NCBI RefSeq assembly: GCF_051251125.1
Contig: NZ_JBPCZL010000005.1
Length of the DNA stretch: 64,000 nt
DNA from: Carnimonas bestiolae
GTDB taxonomy: Bacteria; Pseudomonadota; Gammaproteobacteria; Pseudomonadales; Halomonadaceae
Reading direction: 5' to 3' (one strand)
Notes under the pieces: model-generated
Told to the model about the DNA's origin: nothing
Seen by the model: only the letters and a program-made list of their open reading frames with translations
Databases searched by the model: none
Shown: piece by piece, positions 22,901 to 32,415 of the stretch
Numbering within the stretch: position 1 is the first letter of the stretch
How the letters are laid out: each line of letters begins with the position of its first letter
Program-made: the position numbers and the translations under genes

Positions 22901-24111
22901 GTGCAGAGCTGAGCGTGCGCGACGGTGATGCCGTTGAAGCCGGCCAGAGCGTCGCTCGCTGGGATCCGCACACTCATCCAATCATTGCCGAGGTGGCAGG
23001 TAGCGTTCAGTTCTCCGAAATGGAAGAAGGCGTCACCATGCACCGCACGGTTGATGAGATGACCGGCCTTAGCTCTATCGAGATCATCGAAGCGGGTAAC
23101 CGCCCCAGCTCCGGTCGCGACAAGCGTCCGATGGTAATGCTGGTCGATGAGAAAGGTGAGCACGTCACTCTGCCGGGCTCTAACACGCCAGTGCAGTACC
23201 TCCTGCCAGGTAATGCGATCGTGTCAGTGGACAGCGGCGAGCACCTCGAGATTGGTGGTGTCGTTGCGCGTATTCCGGTAGAAGCGTCTGGTAACAAGGA
23301 CATCACCGGTGGTCTGCCGCGTGTGGCCGATCTCTTCGAGGCGCGTAAGCCGAAAGAGCCGTCCATCCTTGCTGAAATCTCCGGTACCGTTTCGTTCGGT
23401 AAAGAGACCAAAGGCAAGCGCCGTTTGACCATCACTCCCGACGACGGTGATCCGTTCGAGACCCTGATTCCGAAATGGCGTCAGATTAGTGTGTTCGAAG
23501 GTGAAAACGTCGAGAAGGGTGAGGTGATCTCTGACGGCCCGAGCAATCCGCACGATATCTTGCGCTTGCTTGGCGTTGCGGAGTTGGCCAAATACGTTAC
23601 TACTGAAATTCAGGACGTATACCGCCTGCAGGGTGTACCGATTAACGATAAGCACATCGAAGTTATCGTTCGTCAGATGCTGCGCAAGGTGGAAATCCTG
23701 GACGCAGGCGATAGTCAGCTGATTCCGGGTGACCAGGTCGAACTCGTTACGGTGCTGGCAGAGAACGAAAGGCTCATCGCGGCCAACAAGTTCCCGGCCA
23801 AATACGAGCGTGTTCTGCTGGGTATCACCAAAGCTTCGCTGGCGACCGAGTCGTTCATCTCTGCGGCTTCCTTCCAGGAAACCACTCGCGTGCTAACCGA
23901 GGCATCGGTTACCGGCAAGAGCGACTACTTGCGCGGCCTGAAAGAAAACGTTGTAGTAGGGCGTCTGATCCCTGCGGGTACAGGTCTGGCCTACCACAAC
24001 GAACGCCGTCGCCGCTTGTCCGGCAATCAGCTCGATAACCAGCTTACTGCTGACGATATTGAGCAGCAGTTGGGCGAGCAGCTTACCGCCCTGGATGCAG
24101 AAGACGATTAA
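19903..24111 (+). CDS. rpoC: RNA polymerase subunit beta'
   Basis: A 1402-residue catalytic subunit. The N-terminal zinc ribbon CLCGKYKRMKHRGIICEKCG lies around residues 70-90. The active-site loop NADFDGDQMA (three Asp chelating Mg) is near residue 460, and the second zinc site CESKHGVCSMCYG is around 890. The bridge/trigger region has GEPGTQLTMRTFHIGG. All are intact. The gene ends the rplJL-rpoBC transcription unit. Confidence 0.99.
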   Translation: MKDLVKVLKSQGQSEEFDSIKISLASPDMIRSWSYGEVKKPETINYRTFKPERDGLFCAKIFGPVKDYECLCGKYKRMKHRGIICEKCGVEVTKASVRRERMGHIELAAPVAHIWFLKSLPSRIGLLLDMTLRDIERVLYFESFVVIEPGMTTLEKGQLLNDEQYFEALEEFGDDFDARMGAEAIKALLAEIELGEEIEQLREEIPQTNSETKVKKLSKRLKLLESFHKSGNSPEWMIMEVLPVLPPDLRPLVPLDGGRFATSDLNDLYRRVINRNNRLKRLLDLNAPDIIVRNEKRMLQESVDALLDNGRRGRAITGSNKRPLKSLADMIKGKQGRFRQNLLGKRVDYSGRSVITVGPYLRLHQCGLPKKMALELFKPFIYSKLQQNGQASTIKAAKKMVEREVPEVWDILADVIREHPVMLNRAPTLHRLGIQAFEPLLIEGKAIRLHPLVCAAYNADFDGDQMAVHVPLTLEAQLEARALMMSTNNVLSPASGDPIIVPSQDVVLGLYYMTREKINAKGEGMAFSNLAEAERAFQTQNVAIHARVKIRITEWLRDEESGEFTAQTTLRDTTVGRAMLFAVLPKGMAFENVDKPMKKKAISQLINTAYRTVGLKETVILADQLMYTGYRMATWSGSSIGVNDFVIPESKAAIVDAAEQEVKEIEDQFSSGLVTAGEKYNKVIDIWSKANDKVTKAMMAGISKETVVDREGNEVEQESFNSVFIMADSGARGSATQIRQLAGMRGLMAKPDGSIIETPIVANFREGLNVLQYFISTHGARKGLADTALKTANSGYLTRRLVDVAQDVVVTENDCGTEEGLTMNPVIEGGDVLVSLAERVLGRVTAKDVINTNGDVVIPRNTLLDEAICARFDSMGVDEIVVRSTISCESKHGVCSMCYGRDLARGHRVNVGESVGVIAAQSIGEPGTQLTMRTFHIGGAASRSSAVDSVQVKHGGIIRLQNMKSVDRADGKLIVVSRSSALIVTDESGREREHYKLPYGAELSVRDGDAVEAGQSVARWDPHTHPIIAEVAGSVQFSEMEEGVTMHRTVDEMTGLSSIEIIEAGNRPSSGRDKRPMVMLVDEKGEHVTLPGSNTPVQYLLPGNAIVSVDSGEHLEIGGVVARIPVEASGNKDITGGLPRVADLFEARKPKEPSILAEISGTVSFGKETKGKRRLTITPDDGDPFETLIPKWRQISVFEGENVEKGEVISDGPSNPHDILRLLGVAELAKYVTTEIQDVYRLQGVPINDKHIEVIVRQMLRKVEILDAGDSQLIPGDQVELVTVLAENERLIAANKFPAKYERVLLGITKASLATESFISAASFQETTRVLTEASVTGKSDYLRGLKENVVVGRLIPAGTGLAYHNERRRRLSGNQLDNQLTADDIEQQLGEQLTALDAEDD

Positions 24112-24134
24112 TTCGTCTGCTTGCGGTGAGTAGT

Positions 24135-24174
24135 TCAAGCCCGGGCAGGGGATAAACTCCCTGCCCGGGCTTGA
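24135..24174 (+). terminator. Perfect 16-bp hairpin after rpoC
   Basis: TCAAGCCCGGGCAGGG (24135-24150) and its exact complement (24159-24174), with an 8-base loop. No T run follows, so it is not a textbook Rho-independent terminator. Its 3' arm shares four bases with the -35 of the promoter at 24171. Confidence 0.65.
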
Positions 24175-24200
24175 CGTTAGGGGTAACTACGCCCTAAAAT
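24171..24200 (+). promoter_or_regulatory. Promoter of the str operon (rpsL)
   Basis: -35 TTGACG (24171-24176) and -10 TAAAAT (24195-24200), spacer 18. It would give a 5' leader of about 135 bases before rpsL. Confidence 0.6.
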
Positions 24201-24211
24201 TCGCATCCTTT

Positions 24212-24246
24212 ATTAGCGGGAGTAGTGTATCTGCACTCCCGCTAAT
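24212..24246 (+). promoter_or_regulatory. Leader hairpin upstream of rpsL
   Basis: ATTAGCGGGAGT (24212-24223) pairs with ACTCCCGCTAAT (24235-24246) around an 11-base loop. It lies just after the predicted transcription start of the str operon, so it would be in the 5' leader. A further weaker stem is at about 24280-24315. Confidence 0.5.
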
Positions 24247-24341
24247 TGCTGTGACTTAGCTGGAACAGCAAATATTGTAGTAAAGCAGTCAAACCAATCT
24301 GGTTTACTGCTGTAATGGCATACTCATTTGGAGTGAGATTA

Positions 24342-24716
24342 ATGGCAACTGTAAATCAGCTGGTGCGCAAGCCGCGCAAGCGCCCCGTCGAGAAAAGCGA
24401 CGTGCCGGCGTTGCAGGCATGTCCCCAGAAGCGCGGCGTTTGTACCCGCGTCTACACCACCACCCCTAAAAAGCCTAACTCAGCGCTGCGTAAAGTTTGC
24501 CGTGTGCGTCTGACCAACGGCTACGAAGTAACTTCGTACATCGGTGGTGAAGGTCACAACCTGCAAGAGCACTCTGTCGTGTTGATCCGCGGCGGTCGTG
24601 TAAAGGACTTGCCGGGTGTGCGTTATCACACAGTACGCGGTGCGCTGGATACTTCTGGTGTTCAGAACCGTAAGCAGGGCCGTTCCAAATACGGAACCAA
24701 GCGTCCTAAATCCTAA
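24342..24716 (+). CDS. rpsL: 30S ribosomal protein S12
   Basis: A 124-residue decoding-centre protein. The conserved TTTPKKPNSALRKVCRVRL and RVKDLPGVRYHTVRG loops keep lysines at the two streptomycin-resistance positions (Lys44 and Lys88 counting Met), so the allele looks wild type. ATG 24342 is preferred to an in-frame start at 24315, which adds nine residues foreign to the family. First gene of the str operon. Confidence 0.98.
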   Translation: MATVNQLVRKPRKRPVEKSDVPALQACPQKRGVCTRVYTTTPKKPNSALRKVCRVRLTNGYEVTSYIGGEGHNLQEHSVVLIRGGRVKDLPGVRYHTVRGALDTSGVQNRKQGRSKYGTKRPKS

Positions 24717-24790
24717 TTTTTGTCTGATAAGAGTAAGGCTGGTCAGCATGACCAGGTTTACCTGAAGGACCCTTAACTAGAGGGCTTATC

Positions 24791-25264
24791 ATGCCTAGAC
24801 GTCGCATTGCCGCCAAGCGCGAGATTCTTCCAGATCCTAAGTTTGGAAGTGAGCACCTGGCCAAGTTCATGAACCATCTGATGATCAGCGGCAAGAAATC
24901 CGTGGCTGAACGTATCGTTTACGGTGCGCTCGACCGTGTTGCCTCTCGCTCCAATAATGCCGAGCCGCTTGATGTATTCGACAAAGCGCTGGAAACAATC
25001 CAGCCGATGGTTGAGGTTAAATCTCGTCGTGTTGGTGGTGCTACCTACCAGGTACCAGTAGAAGTACGTCCTTCTCGTCGCCAGGCTCTGGCGATGCGCT
25101 GGCTGGTAGATGCTGCGCGTTCGCGTGGCGAAAAAACCATGGAACAGCGTCTTGCTGGCGAAATTCTCGACGCCTCAGAAGGTAAAGGTGCGGCGGTCAA
25201 GAAGCGTGAAGACGTGCATCGCATGGCAGAAGCCAACAAAGCATTCTCTCACTACCGCTTCTAA
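24791..25264 (+). CDS. rpsG: 30S ribosomal protein S7
   Basis: A 157-residue primary 16S rRNA binder at the head of the 30S subunit, near the E site. It starts PRRRIAAKREILPDPKFGS as in other gammaproteobacteria, and has the conserved ALRWLV-like helix (ALAMRWLVDAARSRGEKTM). In E. coli it represses the str operon by binding the rpsL-rpsG spacer; here that spacer is 74 bases. Confidence 0.98.
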   Translation: MPRRRIAAKREILPDPKFGSEHLAKFMNHLMISGKKSVAERIVYGALDRVASRSNNAEPLDVFDKALETIQPMVEVKSRRVGGATYQVPVEVRPSRRQALAMRWLVDAARSRGEKTMEQRLAGEILDASEGKGAAVKKREDVHRMAEANKAFSHYRF

Positions 25265-25345
25265 TGGAGTCTGGGCTACTGTCTGCTATCTCGCAGTAGC
25301 CCGCTTCATGAACGGCCTAGTTTCCAACCAATAGGAACGAATATC

Positions 25346-27460
25346 GTGGCACGCAAGACACCCCTCAAGCGTTATCGCAACATTGGGATTGTCGCGCACG
25401 TTGATGCGGGCAAAACCACGACTACCGAGCGTGTGCTTTTCTACACCGGCCTCTCCCACAAGATCGGTGAGGTGCATGACGGTGCGGCCACAACTGACTG
25501 GATGGAACAGGAGCAGGAGCGTGGTATTACCATCACTTCTGCAGCTGTTACTACCTTCTGGAAGGGTATGAACCAGCAGTTTGATGAGCACCGCATCAAC
25601 ATCATCGACACCCCTGGGCACGTTGACTTCACTGTTGAAGTTGAGCGTTCCTTGCGCGTGCTTGATGGTGCGGTAGTGGTACTTTGCGGATCCTCCGGCG
25701 TACAGCCGCAGACCGAAACCGTTTGGCGTCAGGCTAACAAGTACGAAGTTCCCCGTATGGTGTTCGTCAACAAGATGGACCGCGCGGGCGCTGACTTCTT
25801 CATGGTGCTTGATCAGCTGAAAGATCGCCTTAACGCAAACGTTGTTCCGATCCAGATTAACTGGGGCGCGGAAGACGATTTCAAAGGCGTGGTAGACCTG
25901 ATCCAGATGAAGGCAATTCTCTGGAACGAAGACGACAAGGGTCTTACCTACGATCTCGTTGATATCCCGGCAGAGCTGCAGGAAACTGCCGAGAAATATC
26001 GCGAAGAGATGCTCGAAGCGGCTGCCGAAGCCTCTGAAGAACTGATGGAGAAATACCTCGAAGAAGGTGAGCTCTCAGTCGAAGAGATCAAGGCTGGTCT
26101 GCGTCGTCGTACTCTGGATAACGAAATCGTGCTGGTTACCTGTGGTTCTGCATTCAAGAACAAAGGTGTCCAGGCCGTACTTGATGCCGTTATCGATTAC
26201 CTTCCGGCGCCGACCGAAGTTAAGGCGATCGAAGGTGAGCTCGAAGAAAACGGTGAGATCGAAACTCGTGAAGCTGATGACAGCGCGCCCTTCGCTGCGC
26301 TCGCATTCAAAATCGCGACCGATCCTTTCGTCGGCACGCTGACCTTTATCCGCGTATACTCTGGCGTGTTGAATTCCGGTGATACCGTATTCAACTCTGT
26401 GAAGCAGAAACGCGAGCGCGTTGGTCGTATCGTTCAGATGCACTCCAACTCGCGTGAAGAAATCAAAGAAGTTCTCGCTGGTGATATCGCGGCATGTATC
26501 GGTCTTAAAGACGTTACTACCGGTGATACTCTCTGCGATCAGAACAGCAAGATCGTTCTTGAACGCATGGAGTTCCCGGAGCCCGTGATCGCGGTGGCGG
26601 TTGAGCCCAAGTCCAAGGCTGACCAGGAAAAAATGGGTATCGCGCTTGGTAAACTCGCGCAGGAAGATCCCTCTTTCCGTGTTCAGACCGACGAAGAGAC
26701 TGGTCAAACCATCATCTCTGGCATGGGTGAGCTTCACCTGGACATCATCGTTGATCGTATGAAACGTGAGTTCAAGGTTGAAGCGAACATCGGTAAACCA
26801 CAGGTGGCTTACCGTGAGACCATCCGCTCCAGTGTTGAGCAAGAAGGCAAGTTCGTTCGTCAGTCGGGTGGTCGTGGTCAGTTTGGTCACGTTTACCTGC
26901 GTATCGAGCCGTTGACCGCCGAAGATAAAGGCGACGACGAAGAAATGAGCTTCAAGTTCGCTTCTGAAATCGTGGGTGGCGTGGTTCCCAAGGAATACGT
27001 GCCGGCCGTTGAGAAAGGCGCTTACGAACAGCTACAGAATGGTGTTATCGCTGGCTATCCGATGATCGACGTCAAGGTCACCCTGTATGATGGGTCCTAC
27101 CATGATGTTGACTCTAACGAGAATGCCTTTAAGATCGCATCCTCAATGGCGATCAAAGAAGGTGCGCGTAAGGCCGGAGCAGTACTGCTCGAGCCGATCA
27201 TGCGTGTCGAAGTGGTAACGCCGGAAGACTTCATGGGCGACGTGATGGGCGATTTGAACCGCCGCCGTGGCCTGGTGCAGGGCATGGATGATTCTTCTTC
27301 TGGAAAAGTCATTCGTGCAATGGTGCCGCTGGGTGAGATGTTCGGTTACGCGACCGACCTGCGCTCGCAGACCCAGGGCCGCGCAAGCTACTCCATGGAG
27401 TTTGCGAAGTATGATGAGGCGCCGTCCAGCGTCGTCGAAGCCGTCATCAATCAGAAATAA
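25346..27460 (+). CDS. fusA: Elongation factor G
   Basis: A 704-residue translocation GTPase that starts with GTG. The G domain has AHVDAGKTTTTERVLFYTG (G1), RGITITSA (G2), DTPGHVDF (G3) and NKMDRAGADF (G4), followed by domains II to V including the conserved SGMGELHLDIIVDRMKREF. Lies between rpsG and tuf in the str operon. Confidence 0.99.
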   Translation: MARKTPLKRYRNIGIVAHVDAGKTTTTERVLFYTGLSHKIGEVHDGAATTDWMEQEQERGITITSAAVTTFWKGMNQQFDEHRINIIDTPGHVDFTVEVERSLRVLDGAVVVLCGSSGVQPQTETVWRQANKYEVPRMVFVNKMDRAGADFFMVLDQLKDRLNANVVPIQINWGAEDDFKGVVDLIQMKAILWNEDDKGLTYDLVDIPAELQETAEKYREEMLEAAAEASEELMEKYLEEGELSVEEIKAGLRRRTLDNEIVLVTCGSAFKNKGVQAVLDAVIDYLPAPTEVKAIEGELEENGEIETREADDSAPFAALAFKIATDPFVGTLTFIRVYSGVLNSGDTVFNSVKQKRERVGRIVQMHSNSREEIKEVLAGDIAACIGLKDVTTGDTLCDQNSKIVLERMEFPEPVIAVAVEPKSKADQEKMGIALGKLAQEDPSFRVQTDEETGQTIISGMGELHLDIIVDRMKREFKVEANIGKPQVAYRETIRSSVEQEGKFVRQSGGRGQFGHVYLRIEPLTAEDKGDDEEMSFKFASEIVGGVVPKEYVPAVEKGAYEQLQNGVIAGYPMIDVKVTLYDGSYHDVDSNENAFKIASSMAIKEGARKAGAVLLEPIMRVEVVTPEDFMGDVMGDLNRRRGLVQGMDDSSSGKVIRAMVPLGEMFGYATDLRSQTQGRASYSMEFAKYDEAPSSVVEAVINQK

Positions 27461-27486
27461 CCCATAGCTCAAACGAGGTTATAGCA

Positions 27487-28680
<1,194 letters not shown>

Positions 28681-28713
28681 GACATTCAGCCGCTGATTAT
28701 TTCAGCGGTACAG

Positions 28714-28737
28714 AAGGGGCCTTTTAGGCCCCTTTTT
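28714..28737 (+). terminator. str operon terminator
   Basis: AAGGGGCC (28714-28721) pairs with GGCCCCTT (28727-28734) around a five-base loop, then a T run. Sits 34 bases after the tuf stop. Confidence 0.92.
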
Positions 28738-28770
28738 AATGTCTTTGTTTTCGGCACGGTAGATGCGTAT

Positions 28771-28799
28771 TTGACTCCCCAAACAGGGGGCTCTATAAT
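28771..28799 (+). promoter_or_regulatory. S10 operon promoter
   Basis: -35 TTGACT (28771-28776), 17-base spacer, perfect -10 TATAAT (28794-28799). The leader to rpsJ is about 90 bases, shorter than the L4-controlled leader of E. coli. Confidence 0.92.
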
Positions 28800-28897
28800 G
28801 CGCATCCTTTCAAGCGTGAGTGGATGGCTCGCGCCGTCCGGTCACAGGCGTCCCGCAACACTTGGTTGGGCGGGTTAGCCCATTGGAGTCAAGGTAA

Positions 28898-29209
28898 ATG
28901 CAGAACCAGAAAATTCGCATTCGGCTTAAGGCTTTCGATCATCGTCTGATCGATCAGTCTGCGCAGGAAATTGTCGATACAGCCAAGCGTACCGGCGCGC
29001 AAGTGCGCGGTCCGATTCCGCTGCCGACAAACCGGGAGCGTTATACCGTTCTGATTTCTCCGCACGTCAACAAGGACGCGCGTGATCAGTACGAAATTCG
29101 CACCCATAAGCGTGTTCTCGACATCGTCGAGCCAACTGAAAAAACAGTTGATGCGCTGATGAAACTAGATCTTGCTGCGGGCGTTGACGTCCAAATCAAG
29201 GTTGATTGA
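28898..29209 (+). CDS. rpsJ: 30S ribosomal protein S10
   Basis: A 103-residue protein, the first gene of the S10 operon; also the transcription factor NusE. It contains RIRLKAFDHRLIDQSA and the conserved PLPTNRERYTVLISPHVNKDARDQYEIRTHKR. It links NusG to the ribosome. A strong consensus promoter lies about 100 bases upstream; a 150-base spacer without a gene separates it from rplC. Confidence 0.99.
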   Translation: MQNQKIRIRLKAFDHRLIDQSAQEIVDTAKRTGAQVRGPIPLPTNRERYTVLISPHVNKDARDQYEIRTHKRVLDIVEPTEKTVDALMKLDLAAGVDVQIKVD

Positions 29210-29359
29210 TAACCCTCACTAGTCACTCGCGGGCTACGTTGACGGAAACGTAAATCAGTAGACCGCCGCGTCGCGAGACGCCACACAATGTGCTAGTGGA
29301 ATGCTCTGGAAAGGGCAGCCATAGCGGGTGATAGCCCCGTACACTAAAGGAGACTGAAC

Positions 29360-29998
29360 ATGGCGATCGGTTTAGTCGGTAAGAAGAGCGGTATGACCCG
29401 CGTCTTCACCGAAGATGGTGCATCCGTGCCCGTAACCGTCATTGAAGTTGAGCCAAACCGCATCACCAGCGTAAAAACGCTGGAATCTGACGGCTATCGT
29501 GCCGTTCAGGTGACCTCTGGTGCGCGTAAGGCCAAACACTTGTCCAAAGCAGCTGCAGGTCAGTTCGCCAAGGCTGGTGTTGAAGCTGGTCGTGGCCTCG
29601 TGGAATTCCGCCTTGCAGAAGGTGATGAAGATCCTCAGGTTGGCGGCGAGTTCACTGTATCCCTCTTTGAAGCTGGTCAGAAGATTGACGTGACTGGCAC
29701 TTCCAAGGGTAAGGGCTTCCAAGGCGGTGTTAAGCGCTGGAACTTCAGTACCCAGGATGCTACCCACGGTAACTCCCTCTCGCATCGTGCTCCTGGCTCA
29801 ATTGGTATGTGCCAGACTCCGGGCCGCGTATTCAAAGGCAAAAAAATGGCCGGTCAGATGGGTAATGCCCGTACTACCGTCCAGAGCCTTGAAGTGGTAC
29901 GCGTTGATGCTGAACGCAACCTGCTGTTGGTCAAAGGTGCTGTTCCCGGTGCAACCGGCAGCCAAGTGATCGTGCGCAGCGCTGTCAAAGCTCGCTGA
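29360..29998 (+). CDS. rplC: 50S ribosomal protein L3
   Basis: A 212-residue early assembly protein whose long loop reaches the peptidyl transferase centre. Landmarks are GLVGKKSGMTRVFTEDG at the start and GTSKGKGFQGGVKRW plus SHRAPGSIGMCQTPGRVFKGKKMAGQMG in the loop. AAGGAG lies 10 bases ahead of the ATG. It is followed by rplD. Confidence 0.98.
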   Translation: MAIGLVGKKSGMTRVFTEDGASVPVTVIEVEPNRITSVKTLESDGYRAVQVTSGARKAKHLSKAAAGQFAKAGVEAGRGLVEFRLAEGDEDPQVGGEFTVSLFEAGQKIDVTGTSKGKGFQGGVKRWNFSTQDATHGNSLSHRAPGSIGMCQTPGRVFKGKKMAGQMGNARTTVQSLEVVRVDAERNLLLVKGAVPGATGSQVIVRSAVKAR

Positions 29999-30011
29999 GG
30001 GGTAAGTACCA

Positions 30012-30620
30012 ATGAATTTGAATCTAGTGGGTGCCAATGCTGAAGCCGTCGAACTTTCCGACGTGACTTTCGGCAAGGATTTCAACGAGTCGCTCGTTCA
30101 CCAGGTCGTCACTGCCTATCTGGCAGGTGCGCGTCAGGGTTCTCGTGCGCAGAAAAACCGTTCAGACGTTAGCGGTGGTGGTAAAAAACCGTGGCGTCAG
30201 AAAGGTTCCGGTCGTGCTCGTGCCGGTACCATCCGTTCTCCGCTGTGGCGCAGCGGCGGCGTAACCTTCGCGGCGCGTCCTCAGGACCACGCTCAGAAGG
30301 TTAACCGCAAAATGTATCGCGCCGCGATGCGTTCCATCCTTTCCGAGCTGCTCCGTCAGGAGCGTCTGGTAGCTGTTAGCGATTTCGGTGTTGATTCGCC
30401 GAAAACCAAGCAGCTGGCAGCGAAGCTGAAAGAGCTGGGTCTGGAGAAGGTGCTTATCGTCTCTGAAGAAGTAGACGAAAACCTTTATCTCGCTGCTCGC
30501 AACATTCCTAACGTTGCAGTTGTTGACGTTGCCGGAGTTGATCCGGTCAGCCTCGTCGCCTTCGACAAGGTGCTGGTGACCGTTCCTGCTCTGCGTAAGT
30601 TTGAGGAGAAGCTGGGATGA
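30012..30620 (+). CDS. rplD: 50S ribosomal protein L4
   Basis: A 202-residue protein that lines the nascent peptide tunnel, with the conserved loop KKPWRQKGSGRARAGTIRSP. In E. coli it also represses the S10 operon; whether that applies here is unknown, because the leader is short. Its last codons overlap the rplW start (ATGA), which suggests translational coupling. Confidence 0.98.
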   Translation: MNLNLVGANAEAVELSDVTFGKDFNESLVHQVVTAYLAGARQGSRAQKNRSDVSGGGKKPWRQKGSGRARAGTIRSPLWRSGGVTFAARPQDHAQKVNRKMYRAAMRSILSELLRQERLVAVSDFGVDSPKTKQLAAKLKELGLEKVLIVSEEVDENLYLAARNIPNVAVVDVAGVDPVSLVAFDKVLVTVPALRKFEEKLG

Positions 30621-30913
30621 ACCAGGAACGCGTATTCAAAGTGCTGCTTGGTCCGCACATGACTGAGAAGGCTGCGATCGCTGCTGAAAATAATCAGTAC
30701 GTGTTCAAAGTCGCGTCAGACGCAACCAAGCTCGAGATCAAGAAAGCGGTAGAGGCGCTCTTTGACAAGAAAGTAGCTGGTGTCCAGGTGCTGAATGTTA
30801 AAGGCAAGGTCAAGCGTACCGCCCGCGGTGAAGGTTTCCGCAGCGGCTATCGCAAAGCCTATGTGACTCTGGCCGCTGGCGAGACCCTCGAAGACTTCAC
30901 TGGTAACGAGTGA
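30617..30913 (+). CDS. rplW: 50S ribosomal protein L23
   Basis: A 98-residue protein at the exit of the peptide tunnel, the docking site for trigger factor and SRP. Conserved LLGPHMTEKAAIAAENNQYVF and VLNVKGKVKRTARGEGFRSGYRKAYVTL are present. Overlaps the end of rplD by four bases. Confidence 0.98.
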   Translation: MNQERVFKVLLGPHMTEKAAIAAENNQYVFKVASDATKLEIKKAVEALFDKKVAGVQVLNVKGKVKRTARGEGFRSGYRKAYVTLAAGETLEDFTGNE

Positions 30914-30929
30914 GGCAGGAGAACGGATC

Positions 30930-31757
30930 ATGGCAGTAGTCAAGACTAAACCTACTTCCGCCGGCCGTCGCCATCTGGTGAAGGTCGTCAACCCTGACCT
31001 GTACAAAGGTCGTCCGGTTGACTCGCTGGTAGAAGTACAAAAACGCTCCGGTGGTCGTAACAACAACGGCCGCATTACCACTCGCCACGTTGGTGGTGGG
31101 CAGCGTCAGCATTATCGTTTGATTGATTTCAAACGTACCAAGGATGGCATTCCAGCAATCGTTGAGCGCCTGGAATACGATCCTAACCGTAGTGCCAACA
31201 TTGCACTGCTGAAATACGTGGATGGTGAGCGTCGCTACATCATCGCACCGAAGAATGTAAAAGTAGGCGATCGTCTCGAGTCTGGCGTTAATGCCGCGAT
31301 TCGTGCCGGTAACGCACTGCCGCTTCGTAACATTCCGGTCGGTTCTACTATCCACGCTATCGAGCTCAAGCCTGGTAAAGGCGCACAGCTCGTACGTAGT
31401 GCGGGTGCAAGTGCTCAGCTCGTTGCCCGCGAGGGTAACTACGCAACCATTCGTCTGCGTTCCGGCGAAATGCGTCGTGTGCTTTCCGAGTGTCGTGCCA
31501 CTCTCGGTGAAGTAGGCAACTCCGAACACAGCCTGCGTCAGCTTGGTAAAGCTGGTGCGAAGCGCTGGAGAGGCGTTCGTCCTACCGTCCGTGGTGCTGC
31601 GATGAACCCTGTTGATCACCCGCATGGTGGTGGTGAAGGTCGCTCTAGCGGTGGTCGTCATCCGGTATCGCCTTGGGGTATGCCAACCAAGGGTTACAAA
31701 ACTCGTAAGAATAAGCGCACCGACAAACTCATCGTTCGTCGCCGCAAGGCTAAGTAA
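30930..31757 (+). CDS. rplB: 50S ribosomal protein L2
   Basis: A 275-residue protein near the peptidyl transferase centre. The C-terminal segment VRGAAMNPVDHPHGGGEG carries the conserved histidine (HPHGGG) required for activity. Two SH3-like domains occupy the centre. GGAG lies ahead of the ATG. Confidence 0.99.
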   Translation: MAVVKTKPTSAGRRHLVKVVNPDLYKGRPVDSLVEVQKRSGGRNNNGRITTRHVGGGQRQHYRLIDFKRTKDGIPAIVERLEYDPNRSANIALLKYVDGERRYIIAPKNVKVGDRLESGVNAAIRAGNALPLRNIPVGSTIHAIELKPGKGAQLVRSAGASAQLVAREGNYATIRLRSGEMRRVLSECRATLGEVGNSEHSLRQLGKAGAKRWRGVRPTVRGAAMNPVDHPHGGGEGRSSGGRHPVSPWGMPTKGYKTRKNKRTDKLIVRRRKAK

Positions 31758-31779
31758 CAGAATTTAAGGGGTAACGGCT

Positions 31780-32055
31780 GTGCCACGTTCACTTAAGAAA
31801 GGTCCTTTTATTGACCTTCATCTTTTGAAGAAGGTTGAGGCGGCTGTGGAAAAGAACGACCGCAAACCGATCAAAACCTGGTCGCGTCGTTCGATGATCC
31901 TGCCAAACATGGTAGGACTCACCATCGCCGTCCATAACGGTCGCCAGCATGTACCGGTCCACGTCTCTGAAGAGATGGTAGGCCACAAGCTAGGCGAATT
32001 TGCTGCCACCCGCACCTACCGCGGTCATGCGGCTGACAAGAAAGCCAAGCGGTAA
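31780..32055 (+). CDS. rpsS: 30S ribosomal protein S19
   Basis: A 91-residue protein of the 30S head. It starts with GTG (PRSLKKGPFIDLHLLKKV) and contains the conserved TWSRRSMILPNMVGLTIAVHNG. Contacts the A-site tRNA and S13. Confidence 0.98.
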   Translation: MPRSLKKGPFIDLHLLKKVEAAVEKNDRKPIKTWSRRSMILPNMVGLTIAVHNGRQHVPVHVSEEMVGHKLGEFAATRTYRGHAADKKAKR

Positions 32056-32069
32056 GAGAGGACTGAAAA

Positions 32070-32405
32070 ATGGAAGAAGTAGCTGCTAAATTGCGCGGCG
32101 CTCGCCTGTCCGCTCAGAAGGCTCGTCTGGTCGCCGATCAGGTACGCGGTAAACCGGTAGCCGAAGCGCTGGACATCCTGAGCTTCTCGCCGAAAAAGGG
32201 CGCAATTATCGTCCGCAAAGTACTGCAATCGGCGATCGCTAACGCGGAAGAAAACAACGGCATGGACATCGATGAACTTCGTGTCTCGACCATCTATGTC
32301 GATGAGGGCATGACGCTCAAACGTATCCAGCCGCGAGCCAAGGGCCGTGCGGATCGCATTCTGAAGCGCACCTGCCATATCACCGTCAAGGTAGCCGAGA
32401 AGTAG
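32070..32405 (+). CDS. rplV: 50S ribosomal protein L22
   Basis: A 111-residue tunnel protein. LSAQKARLVADQVRGKPV and the extended loop ending PRAKGRADRILKRTCHITV form the tunnel constriction with L4 and show no macrolide-type deletion. Continues the S10 operon with an 10-base gap to rpsC. Confidence 0.98.
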   Translation: MEEVAAKLRGARLSAQKARLVADQVRGKPVAEALDILSFSPKKGAIIVRKVLQSAIANAEENNGMDIDELRVSTIYVDEGMTLKRIQPRAKGRADRILKRTCHITVKVAEK

Positions 32406-32415
32406 GAGTCGACCG

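Noticed and set aside
21775..23163. A 462-codon open frame on the minus strand within rpoC (and one at 19978-21309)
   Set aside because: Antisense shadows of rpoC with His/Thr-rich, repetitive translation.
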